Assembly: GCA_934277375.1 (NCBI GenBank)
Contig: CAKQTZ010000014.1
Coordinates: 1 to 61,965, forward strand
Origin: an uncultured Coprococcus sp.
Lineage (GTDB): Bacteria > Bacillota > Clostridia > Lachnospirales > Lachnospiraceae
Length of the DNA stretch: 61,965 nt
Direction of reading: 5' to 3'
In this document: one piece after another, positions 24,241-34,620 of the stretch
How the letters are laid out: the number at the start of each line of letters is the position of its first letter
Numbering within the stretch: position 1 is the stretch's first letter
Notes under the pieces: generated by a model
What the model saw: the letters and a program-made list of their open reading frames with translations, nothing else
Database searches by the model: none
What the model was told of the DNA's origin: nothing
Position numbers and translations under genes: made by a program

Positions 24241-24777
24241 ATGAATTACGCAGATATCAAACTATTCGATGTAGCCAACGGAACCGGAGTCAGAGTATCG
24301 GTATTTGTATCCGGCTGTACCCACCACTGCAGGAATTGTTTCAATCCCGACACCTGGGATTTTGGCTATGGAAAGATATTCACAGATGCTGAAATAAACT
24401 ACATAATCGACAGCTGCAAGGCCGACTATATCGCAGGGCTTACCCTTCTTGGCGGTGAACCGATGGAATATGTAAATCAGCAGGGACTTCTGCCACTTGC
24501 AAGAAAATTCAAAGAGATTTACCCGGACAAGACCATCTGGTGTTACACCGGCTATACATTTGAGACTGATCTTCTTAACCGCATGTACAATGACTGGGAA
24601 TACACAAGAGAACTTCTCTCCTACATAGACATACTTGTCGACGGTGAATTCATCGATGAACAGAAGGATCTCTCTCTGAGATTCAAGGGATCAAGAAACC
24701 AGAGAATTATCGATGTGCAGGCTTCACTCAAATCAGGCAGAACCGTTCTCTGGGACGAAAAAGGCAGATATTTCTAA
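24241..24777 (+). CDS. nrdG: Anaerobic ribonucleotide reductase activating protein (radical SAM)
   Basis: A 178-residue radical SAM protein with the 4Fe-4S motif CTHHCRNC (Cys26, 30, 33) and a GGEPM-type SAM contact (LLGGEPMEY). It generates the glycyl radical on NrdD. The ATG follows an AAGGATTTTATT ribosome binding site. Length and order match the family. Confidence 0.95.
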   Translation: MNYADIKLFDVANGTGVRVSVFVSGCTHHCRNCFNPDTWDFGYGKIFTDAEINYIIDSCKADYIAGLTLLGGEPMEYVNQQGLLPLARKFKEIYPDKTIWCYTGYTFETDLLNRMYNDWEYTRELLSYIDILVDGEFIDEQKDLSLRFKGSRNQRIIDVQASLKSGRTVLWDEKGRYF

Positions 24778-24791
24778 GTAACAGCATTTTT

Positions 24792-24860
24792 AAACAGAAC
24801 ACCCCAAATCATAAGATATGGAATGCTACCCTGCATCTTATAATTTGGGGTGTTCTGTTT
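24792..24860. terminator. Bidirectional terminator between nrdG and dut
   Basis: AAACAGAACACCCCAAAT pairs with ATTTGGGGTGTTCTGTTT, an almost perfect 18-bp stem with further pairing towards the loop. Runs of A and T on both sides serve the convergent genes. Confidence 0.92.
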
Positions 24861-24873
24861 CTATACTCCTGGA

Positions 24874-25323
24874 TTATTTCCTTCCAGTGGAACCAAAGCC
24901 TCCGGCACCTCTTACCGTGTCACTCAGCTCATCCACCTGATGAAATGCGCCGACTATATACGGTGTTATCACCAGCTGTGCTATCCGCTCCTCTGGCTCA
25001 ACCATCTGTGTCTGTGTTCCGTGATTGTGAAGGGCTACCATGATCTCACCCCTGTAATCCGCATCTATGACGCCAACCTTATTCGCAGGGGCAAGCCCTT
25101 TCTTGGAAGCCAGACCACTCCTTGCGTACACAAGTCCTGCATATCCATCCGGAATCTCCATCGCGATTCCTGTGTGTATCAGAACTGTCTGTCCCGGCTC
25201 TATGATCTGAGCCCCATCAAGGCATGCATACAGATCCGCACCTGCTGCATATTCCGAACCATACGTTGGTATGATCGCCTTATCATCAACCTTTTTTATA
25301 TTGATATCATATACTGTTGCCAT
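24874..25323 (-). CDS. dut: Deoxyuridine 5'-triphosphate nucleotidohydrolase
   Basis: A 149-residue trimeric-type dUTPase hydrolysing dUTP to dUMP and pyrophosphate. The five motifs are visible: AGADLYAC, YARSGLASK, VIDADYRGEI (catalytic Asp), ERIAQLVI and RGAGGFGSTG at the C terminus. It keeps uracil out of DNA and supplies dTMP precursor, fitting its place beside nrdDG. Confidence 0.96.
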   Translation of the reverse strand: MATVYDINIKKVDDKAIIPTYGSEYAAGADLYACLDGAQIIEPGQTVLIHTGIAMEIPDGYAGLVYARSGLASKKGLAPANKVGVIDADYRGEIMVALHNHGTQTQMVEPEERIAQLVITPYIVGAFHQVDELSDTVRGAGGFGSTGRK

Positions 25324-25439
25324 ATCAATCTTCTCCTATTCTAATCAGTTTGAAATTTATTATAATCTAAATACTTTCTCCGGCATCTGTTCCGGAACGT
25401 AAACAGTCAGCTTATATCTGTCATACAACCGCTTCACCA

Positions 25440-26465
25440 TCACTGGAATGATATCTTGTCATACACATCCATATCAACCCTCTTACTGTATGAATAGTCG
25501 CTGTCCAGCTCATTCATCCAGTCAGCCATGATGCTGTCGTAATACTCCGCATCTGCAGCCTCCGCCAGCTTCTGCTTATTTTTAGCAGTTGCAGCCTCAT
25601 CCGTCAGCTTCAGCATCTGGAATATATGATATCCGTACTGAGTCTCCACAACTGTAGATATCTGGCCATCTGACATACTGTACAATATGTCCAAGGCATC
25701 CTGACCATAAGTATTCAATATATCATCCCTGCTCATCGTATGTGTTCCCGCATATTTGAGCTCCTTCGCGCTTCCAAGAAAAGCTATATTGAGATCGGGA
25801 TTGTCCGACTCCTCCTGGATCGCCTCATACGCACTCTCAGCCTTCTTCTTCTGGGCATCTATCCTGGATTGTGGATACACCGTTATATTTCCAAAATCAT
25901 CCTCTGAGTAGCATTCAAAGAACATATCATAAAATGTACTCATCCTTGCCTGCTCATCTGAGATCTCTGTAGAGCTCTGTTTCATTACATAGTCATATAT
26001 CTTGTCAGCAAGTGCACTCTCGTTCATAACCCTCTTCACTGTGTCCAGTTCCAATCCCACTTCGGCGATCTGCTGGTCTGTAAGTATGTCATAGAACTCT
26101 TCTGCTGCCTTATCCTGCTGCTTCTGCTCACCATCGGTTAGTGATATTCCATATTCTCCCGATTTCGTTATAAGTGTTTTCGTCTTGACCAGCTTGGCTA
26201 TGGCCTCTCTTCTGGCTGCATCCACAGCGTTCATCTCCAGACCGTCATTTGTGACTATGCTCTTGGTCCACACTTCGCTTCCATACTTTTCCTCGTACGA
26301 TTCCTTGATCGTCTCTGCGTATATATACACCTCGTCAATTCCTATATCCTCTCCATTATATCGGAGAACTATCTCTTTACCCGTATCGGTGTTTTCCCCA
26401 CTGCCACATGCGGCTGTAGTTACCGCAAGCATACACATAAGCAGCACACATATAAGTCTCTTCAC
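25440..26465 (-). CDS. Parvulin-type foldase lipoprotein (PrsA/SurA-like)
   Basis: A 341-residue lipoprotein (lipobox TTAACG) with an N-terminal SurA/PrsA-like helical chaperone part (residues 30-190) and a C-terminal parvulin-like PPIase segment (about 220-290) ending in the typical ISTVVETQYGYHIFQML. The early PPIase strands are divergent, so isomerase activity is uncertain. It should assist folding of exported proteins outside the membrane. It lies 18 nt downstream of mfd. Confidence 0.82.
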   Translation of the reverse strand: MKRLICVLLMCMLAVTTAACGSGENTDTGKEIVLRYNGEDIGIDEVYIYAETIKESYEEKYGSEVWTKSIVTNDGLEMNAVDAARREAIAKLVKTKTLITKSGEYGISLTDGEQKQQDKAAEEFYDILTDQQIAEVGLELDTVKRVMNESALADKIYDYVMKQSSTEISDEQARMSTFYDMFFECYSEDDFGNITVYPQSRIDAQKKKAESAYEAIQEESDNPDLNIAFLGSAKELKYAGTHTMSRDDILNTYGQDALDILYSMSDGQISTVVETQYGYHIFQMLKLTDEAATAKNKQKLAEAADAEYYDSIMADWMNELDSDYSYSKRVDMDVYDKISFQ

Positions 26466-26483
26466 TTAAACATCACCTCCGTA

Positions 26484-29400
26484 TCACTTCGCCTCTTCAG
26501 CTTCCGCATTTCCATGTACCATTATCAGCATCTGGTTCATATCAGCCACCACATACTCTGCCTGTCTCAGGATATCTTTCTTCTCGTCTCTTCCAAGCCT
26601 CAGTATAAATTCAGGCTTTGCTCCCATGACAAACCTGAGTCTACCCGAATAACGGTTTATAAGTTCATCTATCCCGTCAACATTTATATCTGCTCTGTTA
26701 TACATTACAAAGCGCAGCATATCATCCTTGTACCAGATCCTCGTGATATAACATACATTTGCATTTGCCCTGAGAAGAGCCACATCAAGCAGATTCATGG
26801 TCTCATCCGGTATGTCGCCAAATCTGTCTATAAGCTCATCTATGATGTCATTGTATTCCTCCTCGTTCTTGATGAGTGATATTCTCTTGCACAGCTCCAG
26901 TTTTACAAAATCATTTTTAACATAGGTTTCTGGTATATAGGAATCCACCGGAATATCGATCTCCGTCTCGTATTCCTGAAATGCCTTATCACCCCTGAGC
27001 TCTCTGACTGCATCATTCAGCATCTTGCAATACAGATCATATCCAACAACCTCATAGTTACCCGACTGGCTTTCTCCCAGGACGCTTCCCGCGCCTCTTA
27101 TATTCAGATCTGCCTTGGACACTTTAACACCAGAGCCCAGATCCGTATATTCCTTGATTGCCCTTAGTCTCTTCTCTGCAACCTCGGATATCATCTTGTT
27201 CCTTCTATAAAACATAAATGCAAATGCGCTCCTGTCGGAACGTCCCACTCGTCCTCTTAGCTGATATAGCTGTGACAGTCCAAACAGGTTTGCATCATGT
27301 ATGATTATCGTATTCGCATTCGGTATATCAAGCCCGGTCTCTATTATGGTCGTGCATACAAGAACATCTATCTCTTTTTTGTTGAATCGATACATAATGT
27401 CCTCCAGAGTTCTGCCATCCATCTGTCCATGCGCATACTCAACATTTGCATACGGAACAAGCTCCCTCACATCGTCCGTGAACCGCTCTATGCCCTCAAC
27501 TCTATTATACACATAGTATACCTGGCCGTGTCTTGCAAGCTCTCTGGCTATGGCTTCCCTGGCCAGTTCCCTGTCATATTCCATAACATAAGTCTGGATC
27601 GCCCTTCTGTCAACCGGGGGATCCTCCAGAAGGCTCATATCCCTTATACCCACAAGGCTCATGTGAAGAGTTCTTGGTATCGGCGTGGCTGTCAGCGTGA
27701 GCACATCCACATTTGTCTTCATCTCCTTAATCTTCTCCTTATGATTGACTCCGAACCTCTGCTCCTCATCTATTATAAGCAGCCCCAGATCCTTGAACTC
27801 CACGTCCTTCGATAGCAGTCTATGGGTTCCTATAACTATGTCAACCTTGCCCTCTTTGAGTTCCCGCAGTGTCGTCTTGATCTCCTTCTGTGTACAAAAT
27901 CTGCACAACAGCCTCACGGTGACAGGGTAATCCTTCATTCTCTCAGTGAACGTCTCGTAATGCTGCTCTGCAAGTATGGTTGTTGGCACAAGATAAGCTA
28001 CCTGCTTGCTGTCGCCCACCGCTTTGAATGCGGCACGTATAGCCACCTCAGTCTTACCAAATCCCACATCACCGCACACAAGTCTGTCCATTATCTTATG
28101 GCTCTCCATATCTGCCTTGACATCCGCTATAGCCTTAAGCTGATCATCGGTCTCTGTATACGGAAAAGTCTCCTCGAACTCCTTCTGCCACTCAGAATCC
28201 TCCGAATAGGCAAACCCCTCCCTGGCCTGTCTCTCAGAATACAGTTTTACAAGGTGCTGGGCAACCTCACTCACATGACCTTTCACCCTGTTTCTTACCT
28301 TCTGCCACTCGCTTCCGCCCAGTCTGTTTATCTTAGGCGCGCGGCTCTCTTTGCTCCTGTATTTCTGTATCCTGTCGGTCTCAGATGCCAGCACATATAG
28401 TTTTCCGCCCTCGGCATATTCTATGACAAGATAGTCCTTCAGGGCACCATCCACATCTATCTTCTCAAGGCCGCGGTAGATTCCTATACCGTATTTCTCA
28501 TGGACAACATAATCTCCCACGCTCACATCGGAGAATGATTTTACTATCTCCCCGGCACGTGGGATTCTCTTCCTTGATGCCTGCTTACCCGATGCTTTGC
28601 TGGAGAACACATCTCCCTCACTGACTACTACAAGCTTCATATCTGGTATCATAAACCCAGCTCTCAGCCTTCCGGGCATGACCGCCATCTCTCTTGAGGC
28701 AAGCACCTTGTCTGTGTCATTCAGATAATGACATATGACATCATTGTCCATCAGGTTATCGACCATTCTTTTGGCTCCTACCGATGACGGACACACAAAC
28801 AGTATGCTGTATTTATCCTTTTTCCACTTCTTTATATCTGCGATCAGCGCATCAAAATTATTCCTGTAGCTGTGTACCTCTCGGCTATCCACCTCGACTC
28901 TGTGGGTATATTTTATCCTGTCGTCCTCTCCGGCAAATGAGTCAAAACCGATCATTTTATAACGTCTGCACTTCTCAAGGACATCGTCATAGGTAAAGAG
29001 TACCTTCATTTGTCCCGGAAGAATATAGCCGCCTTCAAGTCTGTGCGTCAGACTGCTCAGAAAACTCATCTCACTTCCTTCAGCCTTCTCTGTCACCTTG
29101 CCCGTCTCATCTATGAATATATAAGAATTCTCCGGCAGGCAGTCAACCAGCGATACCGTGTCGCTGTAAAAATAATCCACGTAACTGTCTACGCCATATG
29201 CCGCACTAAACTCTGTTAGCTGCTCTTTGAGCGTTGCGATCTCGCCCTTGATCCTGGAATATGCTTCCGTCCGGAATGAGTCCTTGAGCTTTTTGGCATA
29301 TGGCTTTAACTCCACATCAAGCTTATGGATTCCCCTGTCTATACGCTCCCTCGATAGAACCATCTCACCCGCAGGATATATGACCAGCTCATCCACGTTC

Positions 29401-30047
29401 TCTATGGATCTCTGGCTCTCTGCGTCAAATGTCTTGATTGTGTCAACCTCGTCGTCCCACATATCTATTCTGTACGGACATTCCTCTGTGAGCGGAAATA
29501 TATCAACTATCCCCCCCCTGAATGCAAACTGTCCCGGTTCTTCTACACTGTCAGTTTTCTCATATCCCAGATCTGTCAGTTTTCCTCTGAGTCCATCAAG
29601 CTCAAGCTTCTGCCCCTGACGAATGGTTATCACATACTTACGCATATAGGACAGTGCCGGTATCTTGTCATACATGGCATCAATTGTGGCTATTATGGTA
29701 CAACTCTCTCCCGTTGCCAGCTTCCTCAGGACTTCCATACGGTGTCTTGTGATGGCATTTCCATGAACATCTGCGCTGAAGAACAATATATCCTTAGCCG
29801 GATACAGATACACTTCCCTGCTATAAAACTTCATATCGTTATACAGCTCCTCAGCCCGCCGGTCATTGTACGTCAATATCAGGCGAAATGATGTATCATC
29901 CCCAAAGCTATGCATCATAAATACACGATCCGTGCCATTGCCGGTTGCTCCTGTCACACTGACGGGACCATCCCCCGCTGCAAGCCAGTTTTTTACCTCT
30001 GTATACATATTAAGTTTTTCAAATGGCTCATCTAAAACACGCATCAT
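26484..30047 (-). CDS. mfd: Transcription-repair coupling factor
   Basis: About 1187 residues, the usual Mfd length. The N-terminal UvrB-like region is followed by an RNA polymerase interaction domain (SVGDYVVHEKYGIGIYRG), then the RecG-like translocase with Walker A (VCGDVGFGKTEVA), DEEQ box (LLIIDEEQRFGV), TATPIPRTL and QLRGRVGRSDR, then the C-terminal domain (VDSYIPETY). Mfd displaces stalled polymerase and recruits UvrA. A TTG at 30056 is also in frame; the ATG at 30047 fits the GAGAG ribosome binding site better. It follows pth closely. Confidence 0.96.
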   Translation of the reverse strand: MMRVLDEPFEKLNMYTEVKNWLAAGDGPVSVTGATGNGTDRVFMMHSFGDDTSFRLILTYNDRRAEELYNDMKFYSREVYLYPAKDILFFSADVHGNAITRHRMEVLRKLATGESCTIIATIDAMYDKIPALSYMRKYVITIRQGQKLELDGLRGKLTDLGYEKTDSVEEPGQFAFRGGIVDIFPLTEECPYRIDMWDDEVDTIKTFDAESQRSIENVDELVIYPAGEMVLSRERIDRGIHKLDVELKPYAKKLKDSFRTEAYSRIKGEIATLKEQLTEFSAAYGVDSYVDYFYSDTVSLVDCLPENSYIFIDETGKVTEKAEGSEMSFLSSLTHRLEGGYILPGQMKVLFTYDDVLEKCRRYKMIGFDSFAGEDDRIKYTHRVEVDSREVHSYRNNFDALIADIKKWKKDKYSILFVCPSSVGAKRMVDNLMDNDVICHYLNDTDKVLASREMAVMPGRLRAGFMIPDMKLVVVSEGDVFSSKASGKQASRKRIPRAGEIVKSFSDVSVGDYVVHEKYGIGIYRGLEKIDVDGALKDYLVIEYAEGGKLYVLASETDRIQKYRSKESRAPKINRLGGSEWQKVRNRVKGHVSEVAQHLVKLYSERQAREGFAYSEDSEWQKEFEETFPYTETDDQLKAIADVKADMESHKIMDRLVCGDVGFGKTEVAIRAAFKAVGDSKQVAYLVPTTILAEQHYETFTERMKDYPVTVRLLCRFCTQKEIKTTLRELKEGKVDIVIGTHRLLSKDVEFKDLGLLIIDEEQRFGVNHKEKIKEMKTNVDVLTLTATPIPRTLHMSLVGIRDMSLLEDPPVDRRAIQTYVMEYDRELAREAIARELARHGQVYYVYNRVEGIERFTDDVRELVPYANVEYAHGQMDGRTLEDIMYRFNKKEIDVLVCTTIIETGLDIPNANTIIIHDANLFGLSQLYQLRGRVGRSDRSAFAFMFYRRNKMISEVAEKRLRAIKEYTDLGSGVKVSKADLNIRGAGSVLGESQSGNYEVVGYDLYCKMLNDAVRELRGDKAFQEYETEIDIPVDSYIPETYVKNDFVKLELCKRISLIKNEEEYNDIIDELIDRFGDIPDETMNLLDVALLRANANVCYITRIWYKDDMLRFVMYNRADINVDGIDELINRYSGRLRFVMGAKPEFILRLGRDEKKDILRQAEYVVADMNQMLIMVHGNAEAEEAK

Positions 30048-30062
30048 TTCTGTCAATCTCTC

Positions 30063-30620
30063 TTAATTGAATTTATTCATAGCCGCAATTGCTCCAGACT
30101 CTATGATAATCTCTATCGCATCACATGCCTTGCTGCAGCTGTTTCTTATATCCTCAAGGTCCTCTTTGCCGAATCTTGACAGTACATAGTCTGCCAGGTC
30201 CATATGGTCAGGCTTTTTACCAACGCCAACACGGATCCTGTCAAATTCCTGACTTCCTATATGCTGTATTATATTCTTCATTCCATTATGTCCGCCTGCA
30301 CTGCCCTTCTGACGTATTCTGAGCTTCCCCACATCGAGATCTATATCATCGTATACAACTATTATGTCCTCAGGCGTGCATTTATAAAAATCCATGACAG
30401 CCCTCACACTCTCACCGCTTAGGTTCATAAATGTCTGCGGCATCACAAGAATCACCTTCTCAGATCCGATCATCCCCTTGCCAACAAGAGCCTTGTGCTT
30501 CGCTGTATCTATTCTTATATTATGTCTCTCTGCCAGCTCATCCAATACAGAAAATCCTATATTATGCCTTGTTCCCGCATACTTTGAACCAGGATTGCCA
30601 AGTCCTACTATAATCTTCAT
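30063..30620 (-). CDS. pth: Peptidyl-tRNA hydrolase
   Basis: A 185-residue enzyme releasing tRNA from prematurely dropped peptidyl-tRNA. Conserved sequence: IIVGLGNPGSKYAGTRHNIGF (catalytic His), MPQTFMNLSGESV, VYDDIDLDVGKLRIR and GSAGGHNGMKNI. The start at 30620 follows GGAGAGACGTA; the longer frame is not supported. pth-mfd adjacency is common in Gram-positives. Confidence 0.96.
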   Translation of the reverse strand: MKIIVGLGNPGSKYAGTRHNIGFSVLDELAERHNIRIDTAKHKALVGKGMIGSEKVILVMPQTFMNLSGESVRAVMDFYKCTPEDIIVVYDDIDLDVGKLRIRQKGSAGGHNGMKNIIQHIGSQEFDRIRVGVGKKPDHMDLADYVLSRFGKEDLEDIRNSCSKACDAIEIIIESGAIAAMNKFN

Positions 30621-30662
30621 TACGTCTCTCCATTTCTCTGCCACATGTCATGGTCAGACATG

Positions 30663-31397
30663 CTATCTAGCCTCCATGATACGCTCTGCCTCTGCAAGCT
30701 GTTCAAGAGTATTCACTCCTCTTATCTGATCCGCATCATCCATAGGAACCGCAGAAGCCTTAAGCCCGCTCTTCTTGATTATCTCTATGGCATCCGGAAG
30801 ATAATACTCTCCCTGGGCATTGTCATTGGATATCTGTGACAATGCATCCTGAAGAGCTGCACAGTCAAATATATACATGCCCGAATTTACTTCCTTTACA
30901 GCCTTCTCTTCTGCATCCGCATCCTTCTCCTCAACAATCTTCTCAAGACTGTCACCATTTCTAATGATCCTTCCGTATCCAAATGGTTCATCGAGTATAG
31001 CTGATATAACTGTGACTCCATCTCCATTTTCCCTGTGGTAATCAAGCGCTTTCTTGAGTGTATATCCTGTAACCAGCGGCGTATCTCCACATAAGATAAT
31101 GACATCCCCTTCTTTTCCTATAAAATCAGATGCACATTTTACTGCGTGACCAGTTCCAAGCTGTTCCTCCTGAAGTGCATAATCGACACTCACATCCGTC
31201 ACTGACTGGCTTATTGCAGCCTTGACTTCATCTGCCTTGTAGCCAACTATAACACACACGGAGTCTGCCCCTGCATGGCGCGCCGCCTCTATCGAATAAT
31301 ATACCATCGGTTTTCCCATAGCCTGGTGAACAACCTTTGGCTTGTCAGATTTCATTCTTGTTCCCTTGCCCGCCGCAAGTATAACTGCTTTTACCAT
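30663..31397 (-). CDS. UDP-GlcNAc pyrophosphorylase domain of GlmU, standing alone
   Basis: A 244-residue nucleotidyltransferase matching the N-terminal half of GlmU: LAAGKGTRMKSDKPKVVH, LQEEQLGTGHAV, LCGDTPLVT, GYGRIIRNGDSLEKIVEEKDA, EVNSGMYIFDCA. It should form UDP-GlcNAc from UTP and GlcNAc-1-phosphate. GlmU is normally about 455 residues, and the left-handed beta-helix acetyltransferase half is absent. The sequence ends cleanly with its own stop and no remnant of the second half, so this is a single-domain form, not a fresh truncation. The acetyltransferase must be encoded elsewhere. Confidence 0.85.
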   Translation of the reverse strand: MVKAVILAAGKGTRMKSDKPKVVHQAMGKPMVYYSIEAARHAGADSVCVIVGYKADEVKAAISQSVTDVSVDYALQEEQLGTGHAVKCASDFIGKEGDVIILCGDTPLVTGYTLKKALDYHRENGDGVTVISAILDEPFGYGRIIRNGDSLEKIVEEKDADAEEKAVKEVNSGMYIFDCAALQDALSQISNDNAQGEYYLPDAIEIIKKSGLKASAVPMDDADQIRGVNTLEQLAEAERIMEAR

Positions 31398-31496
31398 AAC
31401 TCAATCCTCCATTATATTTAACATTCATTGAATATCTTTGAGTCTAAACAGATACATTCTACTTTAAAGAATATTTTTTTACAAGACCATATAAAA

Positions 31497-31545
31497 AGAG
31501 CCAATGCTATCAGCCTGGTGACTTACGCCGTTAGCACTGGCTCCC
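31497..31545 (-). terminator. Terminator of spoVG
   Basis: GAGCCAATGCTA/TAGCACTGGCTC stem (31498-31509 with 31532-31543) followed by TTTTTAT on the minus strand. Confidence 0.85.
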
Positions 31546-31564
31546 ATTATCTCTTGAAAATGTA

Positions 31565-31825
31565 TTACCCTTCCAGAGTCTCCTGATACTTTGAAAGTAT
31601 CATGTTCTGCAGACGCTCTCTTGTTGCGGTGTTAATCGGATGAGCTATATCTCTGTATTCTCCATCCGCAGCTTTTCTGCTTGGCATGGCTATAAACATA
31701 CCTTTTTCACCTTCAATGATCTTGATATCGTGTACCACGAACTCATCATCAATTGTTATGGAGACAACAGCCTTCATCTTGCCTTCCTTCTCAACACTTC
31801 TAATTCTGATATCAGTTATCTGCAC
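31565..31825 (-). CDS. spoVG: Septation/regulatory protein SpoVG
   Basis: An 86-residue protein with the family sequence [37 protein letters not shown] and YRDIAHPIN. SpoVG binds nucleic acid and affects sporulation, septation and surface gene expression. A GTG at 31825 is chosen because GGGGG lies 8 nt upstream and the protein then begins with the usual (M)QITD. The ATG at 31867 would add 14 non-family residues. Confidence 0.95.
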   Translation of the reverse strand: MQITDIRIRSVEKEGKMKAVVSITIDDEFVVHDIKIIEGEKGMFIAMPSRKAADGEYRDIAHPINTATRERLQNMILSKYQETLEG

Positions 31826-31904
31826 CTGACTTACCCCCTTAAACCCTGACATATGCTGCGATCCCACACACAGCTGTCTTTTGTACTACGTTATTCCACA
31901 CACC

Positions 31905-33029
31905 TTACAGTGCATATCTGAAATTCTTCTCCACGATAACCTTGATGTCATCTGGTGTTCCCTGATGAACAGTGTTTGCACGAAGCGTATCTCTGCTCTC
32001 TACGATACAGTTCTCTATAATCGAGTTATCACCGATGTTTACATCGTTGAGGATAATAGAGTTTCTGATGACACAATTGTTACCTATATATACCTTCTTG
32101 AATATTACCGAATTCTCAACGGTACCATTCACGATACATCCACTTGCTATCAAGCTGTTGTTGACAACTGCCCCCGCATTGTACTTTGCAGGCGGAAGAT
32201 CATCTACTCTTGAATAGATATCCGGATGCTGTCTGAAGAAGAAGTCCCTTACATCCTTTTTCAGGAAATCCATATTTGCCCTGTAATATGAGTCTATGGT
32301 TCCTATGTTTCTCCAGTAGCTGTCCATCTTGTACCCATATATTTTCTTAACACCCTTATATCTTACAAGAATATCGCGGACGAAGTCATTTCTACCCTCG
32401 TTTGCACAGGTCTCAAGAAGCTCGATGAGCTGCCTTCTTCTTATTACATACACACCTATGGATACTGTGTTGGTTCCAGCAACAAGTGGCTTCTCCTCGA
32501 AATCAACGATACGTCCGTCATCATTCATCTTTACGACTCCGAATCTGTTGATGTCGTCCTCTCCAGGTGCCATATCCTTGCAGACAACGGTGATATCTGC
32601 ACCATTGCTTATGTGTTCCTCGAGTACCTTGTTGTAATCGAGCTTGTATACTCCGTCACCTGATGCAATAACTACATAAGGCTCATGGCTCTCCTTGAGG
32701 AACTTTATATTCTGATAAAGTGCATCTGCTGTTCCCTTGTACCAGTAGCTGTTAGCTGCTGTTATGGTCGGTGTGAAGATGAACAGACCTCCCTGCTTTC
32801 TTCCAAAATCCCACCATTTGCTGGAGTTCAGATGCTCATTCAGTGATCTGGTATTATACTGTGTGAATACCGCAACCTTCTGAATGTGTGAATTCGTCAT
32901 ATTAGACAGAGCAAAATCGATAGCTCTGTAGCTTCCCGTGATAGGCATAGCCGCAACTGCTCTCTTGGCTGATAAATCTCCCAATCTGTTACTGTTACCA
33001 CCTGCCAGAATAATTCCTAATGCTCTCAT
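31905..33029 (-). CDS. glgD: GlgD, ADP-glucose pyrophosphorylase-like subunit
   Basis: A 374-residue homologue of GlgC with an N-terminal nucleotidyltransferase domain (GIILAGGNSNRLGDLSAKRA) and a C-terminal left-handed beta helix. Compared with GlgC the active-site region is altered, as is known for GlgD subunits in Firmicutes, which combine with GlgC to form the active heteromer. It starts 2 nt after glgC. The products feed glycogen synthesis; glycogen synthase is not in this window. Confidence 0.93.
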   Translation of the reverse strand: MRALGIILAGGNSNRLGDLSAKRAVAAMPITGSYRAIDFALSNMTNSHIQKVAVFTQYNTRSLNEHLNSSKWWDFGRKQGGLFIFTPTITAANSYWYKGTADALYQNIKFLKESHEPYVVIASGDGVYKLDYNKVLEEHISNGADITVVCKDMAPGEDDINRFGVVKMNDDGRIVDFEEKPLVAGTNTVSIGVYVIRRRQLIELLETCANEGRNDFVRDILVRYKGVKKIYGYKMDSYWRNIGTIDSYYRANMDFLKKDVRDFFFRQHPDIYSRVDDLPPAKYNAGAVVNNSLIASGCIVNGTVENSVIFKKVYIGNNCVIRNSIILNDVNIGDNSIIENCIVESRDTLRANTVHQGTPDDIKVIVEKNFRYAL

Positions 33030-33031
33030 GT

Positions 33032-34300
33032 CTACTCACCTGCCTTTATAATACTGCCGCCACTCGGAAGTGCTCCATCCGGATAATCTGATGGATCTGT
33101 ATCTCCAAATATCGCGGTGTTCTTACCTATCGTTACGCCCTCAGGTATCACTGAGTTCTCACCTATAGTCACAAGACCAAATGCGTAGATATTAGGTTTC
33201 ATCTCATTGACAGCTTCCTCGCCTATTCCAAGTTTCGAATTTGCCCCGACTCTGACGTTCTCAGCTATGATACCCTTCTCAACATAAGCTCCGGCCTCTA
33301 TGGTAACTCCATTCATAATTATGGAATCCTTGACAACCGCTCCCTCGCCTATGGTTACACATGAACCTATAACTGAGTTCTCAACAGTTCCATATATCTC
33401 GGTTCCCTCACCAATGATACATCTGGACACCTTCGCCGCATTGTCTATATACTGCGGTGGAATAGCATCTGTCTTCGTATATATCTTCCAGAACTCTTCA
33501 TAGAGATTGAATTCCGGCACAATATCAACAAGCTCCATGTTGGCCTCCCAGTATGAGCCGAGAGTTCCTACATCCTTCCAGTAACCCTTGAAATCGTATG
33601 CACATATCTTGTTGCCATTCTCATGACAATAAGGAATGATATGCTTACCAAAGTCACATCCTGGCTGATCCTTCATGGTAACGAGTGCCTCGCGGAGAAT
33701 CTTCCAGTTAAATATGTATATACCCATTGAAGCCTTGTTGCTTCTAGGATTCTCCGGCTTCTCCTCAAACTCTGAGATGATGCCGTCATCATTCGTTATT
33801 ACGACTCCGAATCTGCTGGCCTCCTCCCATGGCACCTGATATGTTGCAAGCGTAACATCAGCATTCATGGACTTGTGGTAATCAAGCATATGCTCATAAT
33901 CCATCTTGTAGATGTGATCACCTGAAAGGATAAGAACATAGTCCGGATTATAATAATCTATAAACTCAATGTTCTGATAAATAGCATTCGCTGTACCTGT
34001 ATACCATTCACTGTTGTTGCTCTTCTCATAAGGTGGAAGTACTGTCACACCACCTATGTTTCTATCGAGATCCCAAGGAATACCTATTCCGATATGCTGA
34101 TTCAGTCTGAGTGGTCTGTACTGTGTAAGTACGCCTACCGTGTCAATCCCCGAGTTGATACAGTTGCTCAGTGGGAAATCAATTATCTTGTATTTGCCGC
34201 CAAATGCTACAGCTGGCTTAGCAAGCTTGGATGTAAGAACCCCAAGACGGCTGCCCTGTCCGCCAGCAAGGAGCATGGCGATCATTTCTTTTTTAATCAT
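33032..34300 (-). CDS. glgC: Glucose-1-phosphate adenylyltransferase
   Basis: A 422-residue enzyme making ADP-glucose from ATP and glucose-1-phosphate. Visible: [24 protein letters not shown] (nucleotide-binding loop), [37 protein letters not shown], and a hexapeptide-repeat C terminus. The start at 34300 follows GAGGTGACTTAC; the longer frame includes that ribosome binding site. It is the first gene of the glgCD operon. Confidence 0.95.
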   Translation of the reverse strand: MIKKEMIAMLLAGGQGSRLGVLTSKLAKPAVAFGGKYKIIDFPLSNCINSGIDTVGVLTQYRPLRLNQHIGIGIPWDLDRNIGGVTVLPPYEKSNNSEWYTGTANAIYQNIEFIDYYNPDYVLILSGDHIYKMDYEHMLDYHKSMNADVTLATYQVPWEEASRFGVVITNDDGIISEFEEKPENPRSNKASMGIYIFNWKILREALVTMKDQPGCDFGKHIIPYCHENGNKICAYDFKGYWKDVGTLGSYWEANMELVDIVPEFNLYEEFWKIYTKTDAIPPQYIDNAAKVSRCIIGEGTEIYGTVENSVIGSCVTIGEGAVVKDSIIMNGVTIEAGAYVEKGIIAENVRVGANSKLGIGEEAVNEMKPNIYAFGLVTIGENSVIPEGVTIGKNTAIFGDTDPSDYPDGALPSGGSIIKAGE

Positions 34301-34333
34301 GTAAGTCACCTCTCCATGCAAAATTATAAAGTC

Positions 34334-34361
34334 ATTATACCATTCTTTTTATAATAATCAA
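34334..34361 (-). promoter_or_regulatory. Promoter of glgCD
   Basis: -35 TTGATT (34356-34361), 16-nt spacer, -10 TATAAT (34334-34339), about 30 nt before the glgC start. The rest of 34301-34620 is AT-rich and shows no gene. Confidence 0.7.
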
Positions 34362-34540
34362 AGTTTTTTATGCATTTTCACAAAAAAAATGCGCATTTTC
34401 CGACTTTTTTAAACAGTTTTTACTCAGTCTATATATGACTTTTGATGGAATTTGTCAATATATGGCGTAAAATTTTAGTTATAACTTACTTACATTTTTT
34501 ACAATGATACAACTTTCCTGAATATATTGTTAATTTCATT

Positions 34541-34568
34541 TTGCAAACGGACTTCTTTTTCATATAAT
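34541..34568 (+). promoter_or_regulatory. Promoter of the asparaginase-II gene
   Basis: -35 TTGCAA (34541-34546), 16-nt spacer, -10 TATAAT (34563-34568). A GAGGTG ribosome binding site precedes the ATG at 34621. Confidence 0.65.
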
Positions 34569-34620
34569 AATCATGTAGTTAGATAATATTATTATTAAGT
34601 ACAAATGAGGTGTTATATAT

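Noticed and set aside
24850..25344. 164-codon plus-strand frame opposite dut
   Set aside because: dut on the minus strand shows all family motifs; the opposite frame has none.
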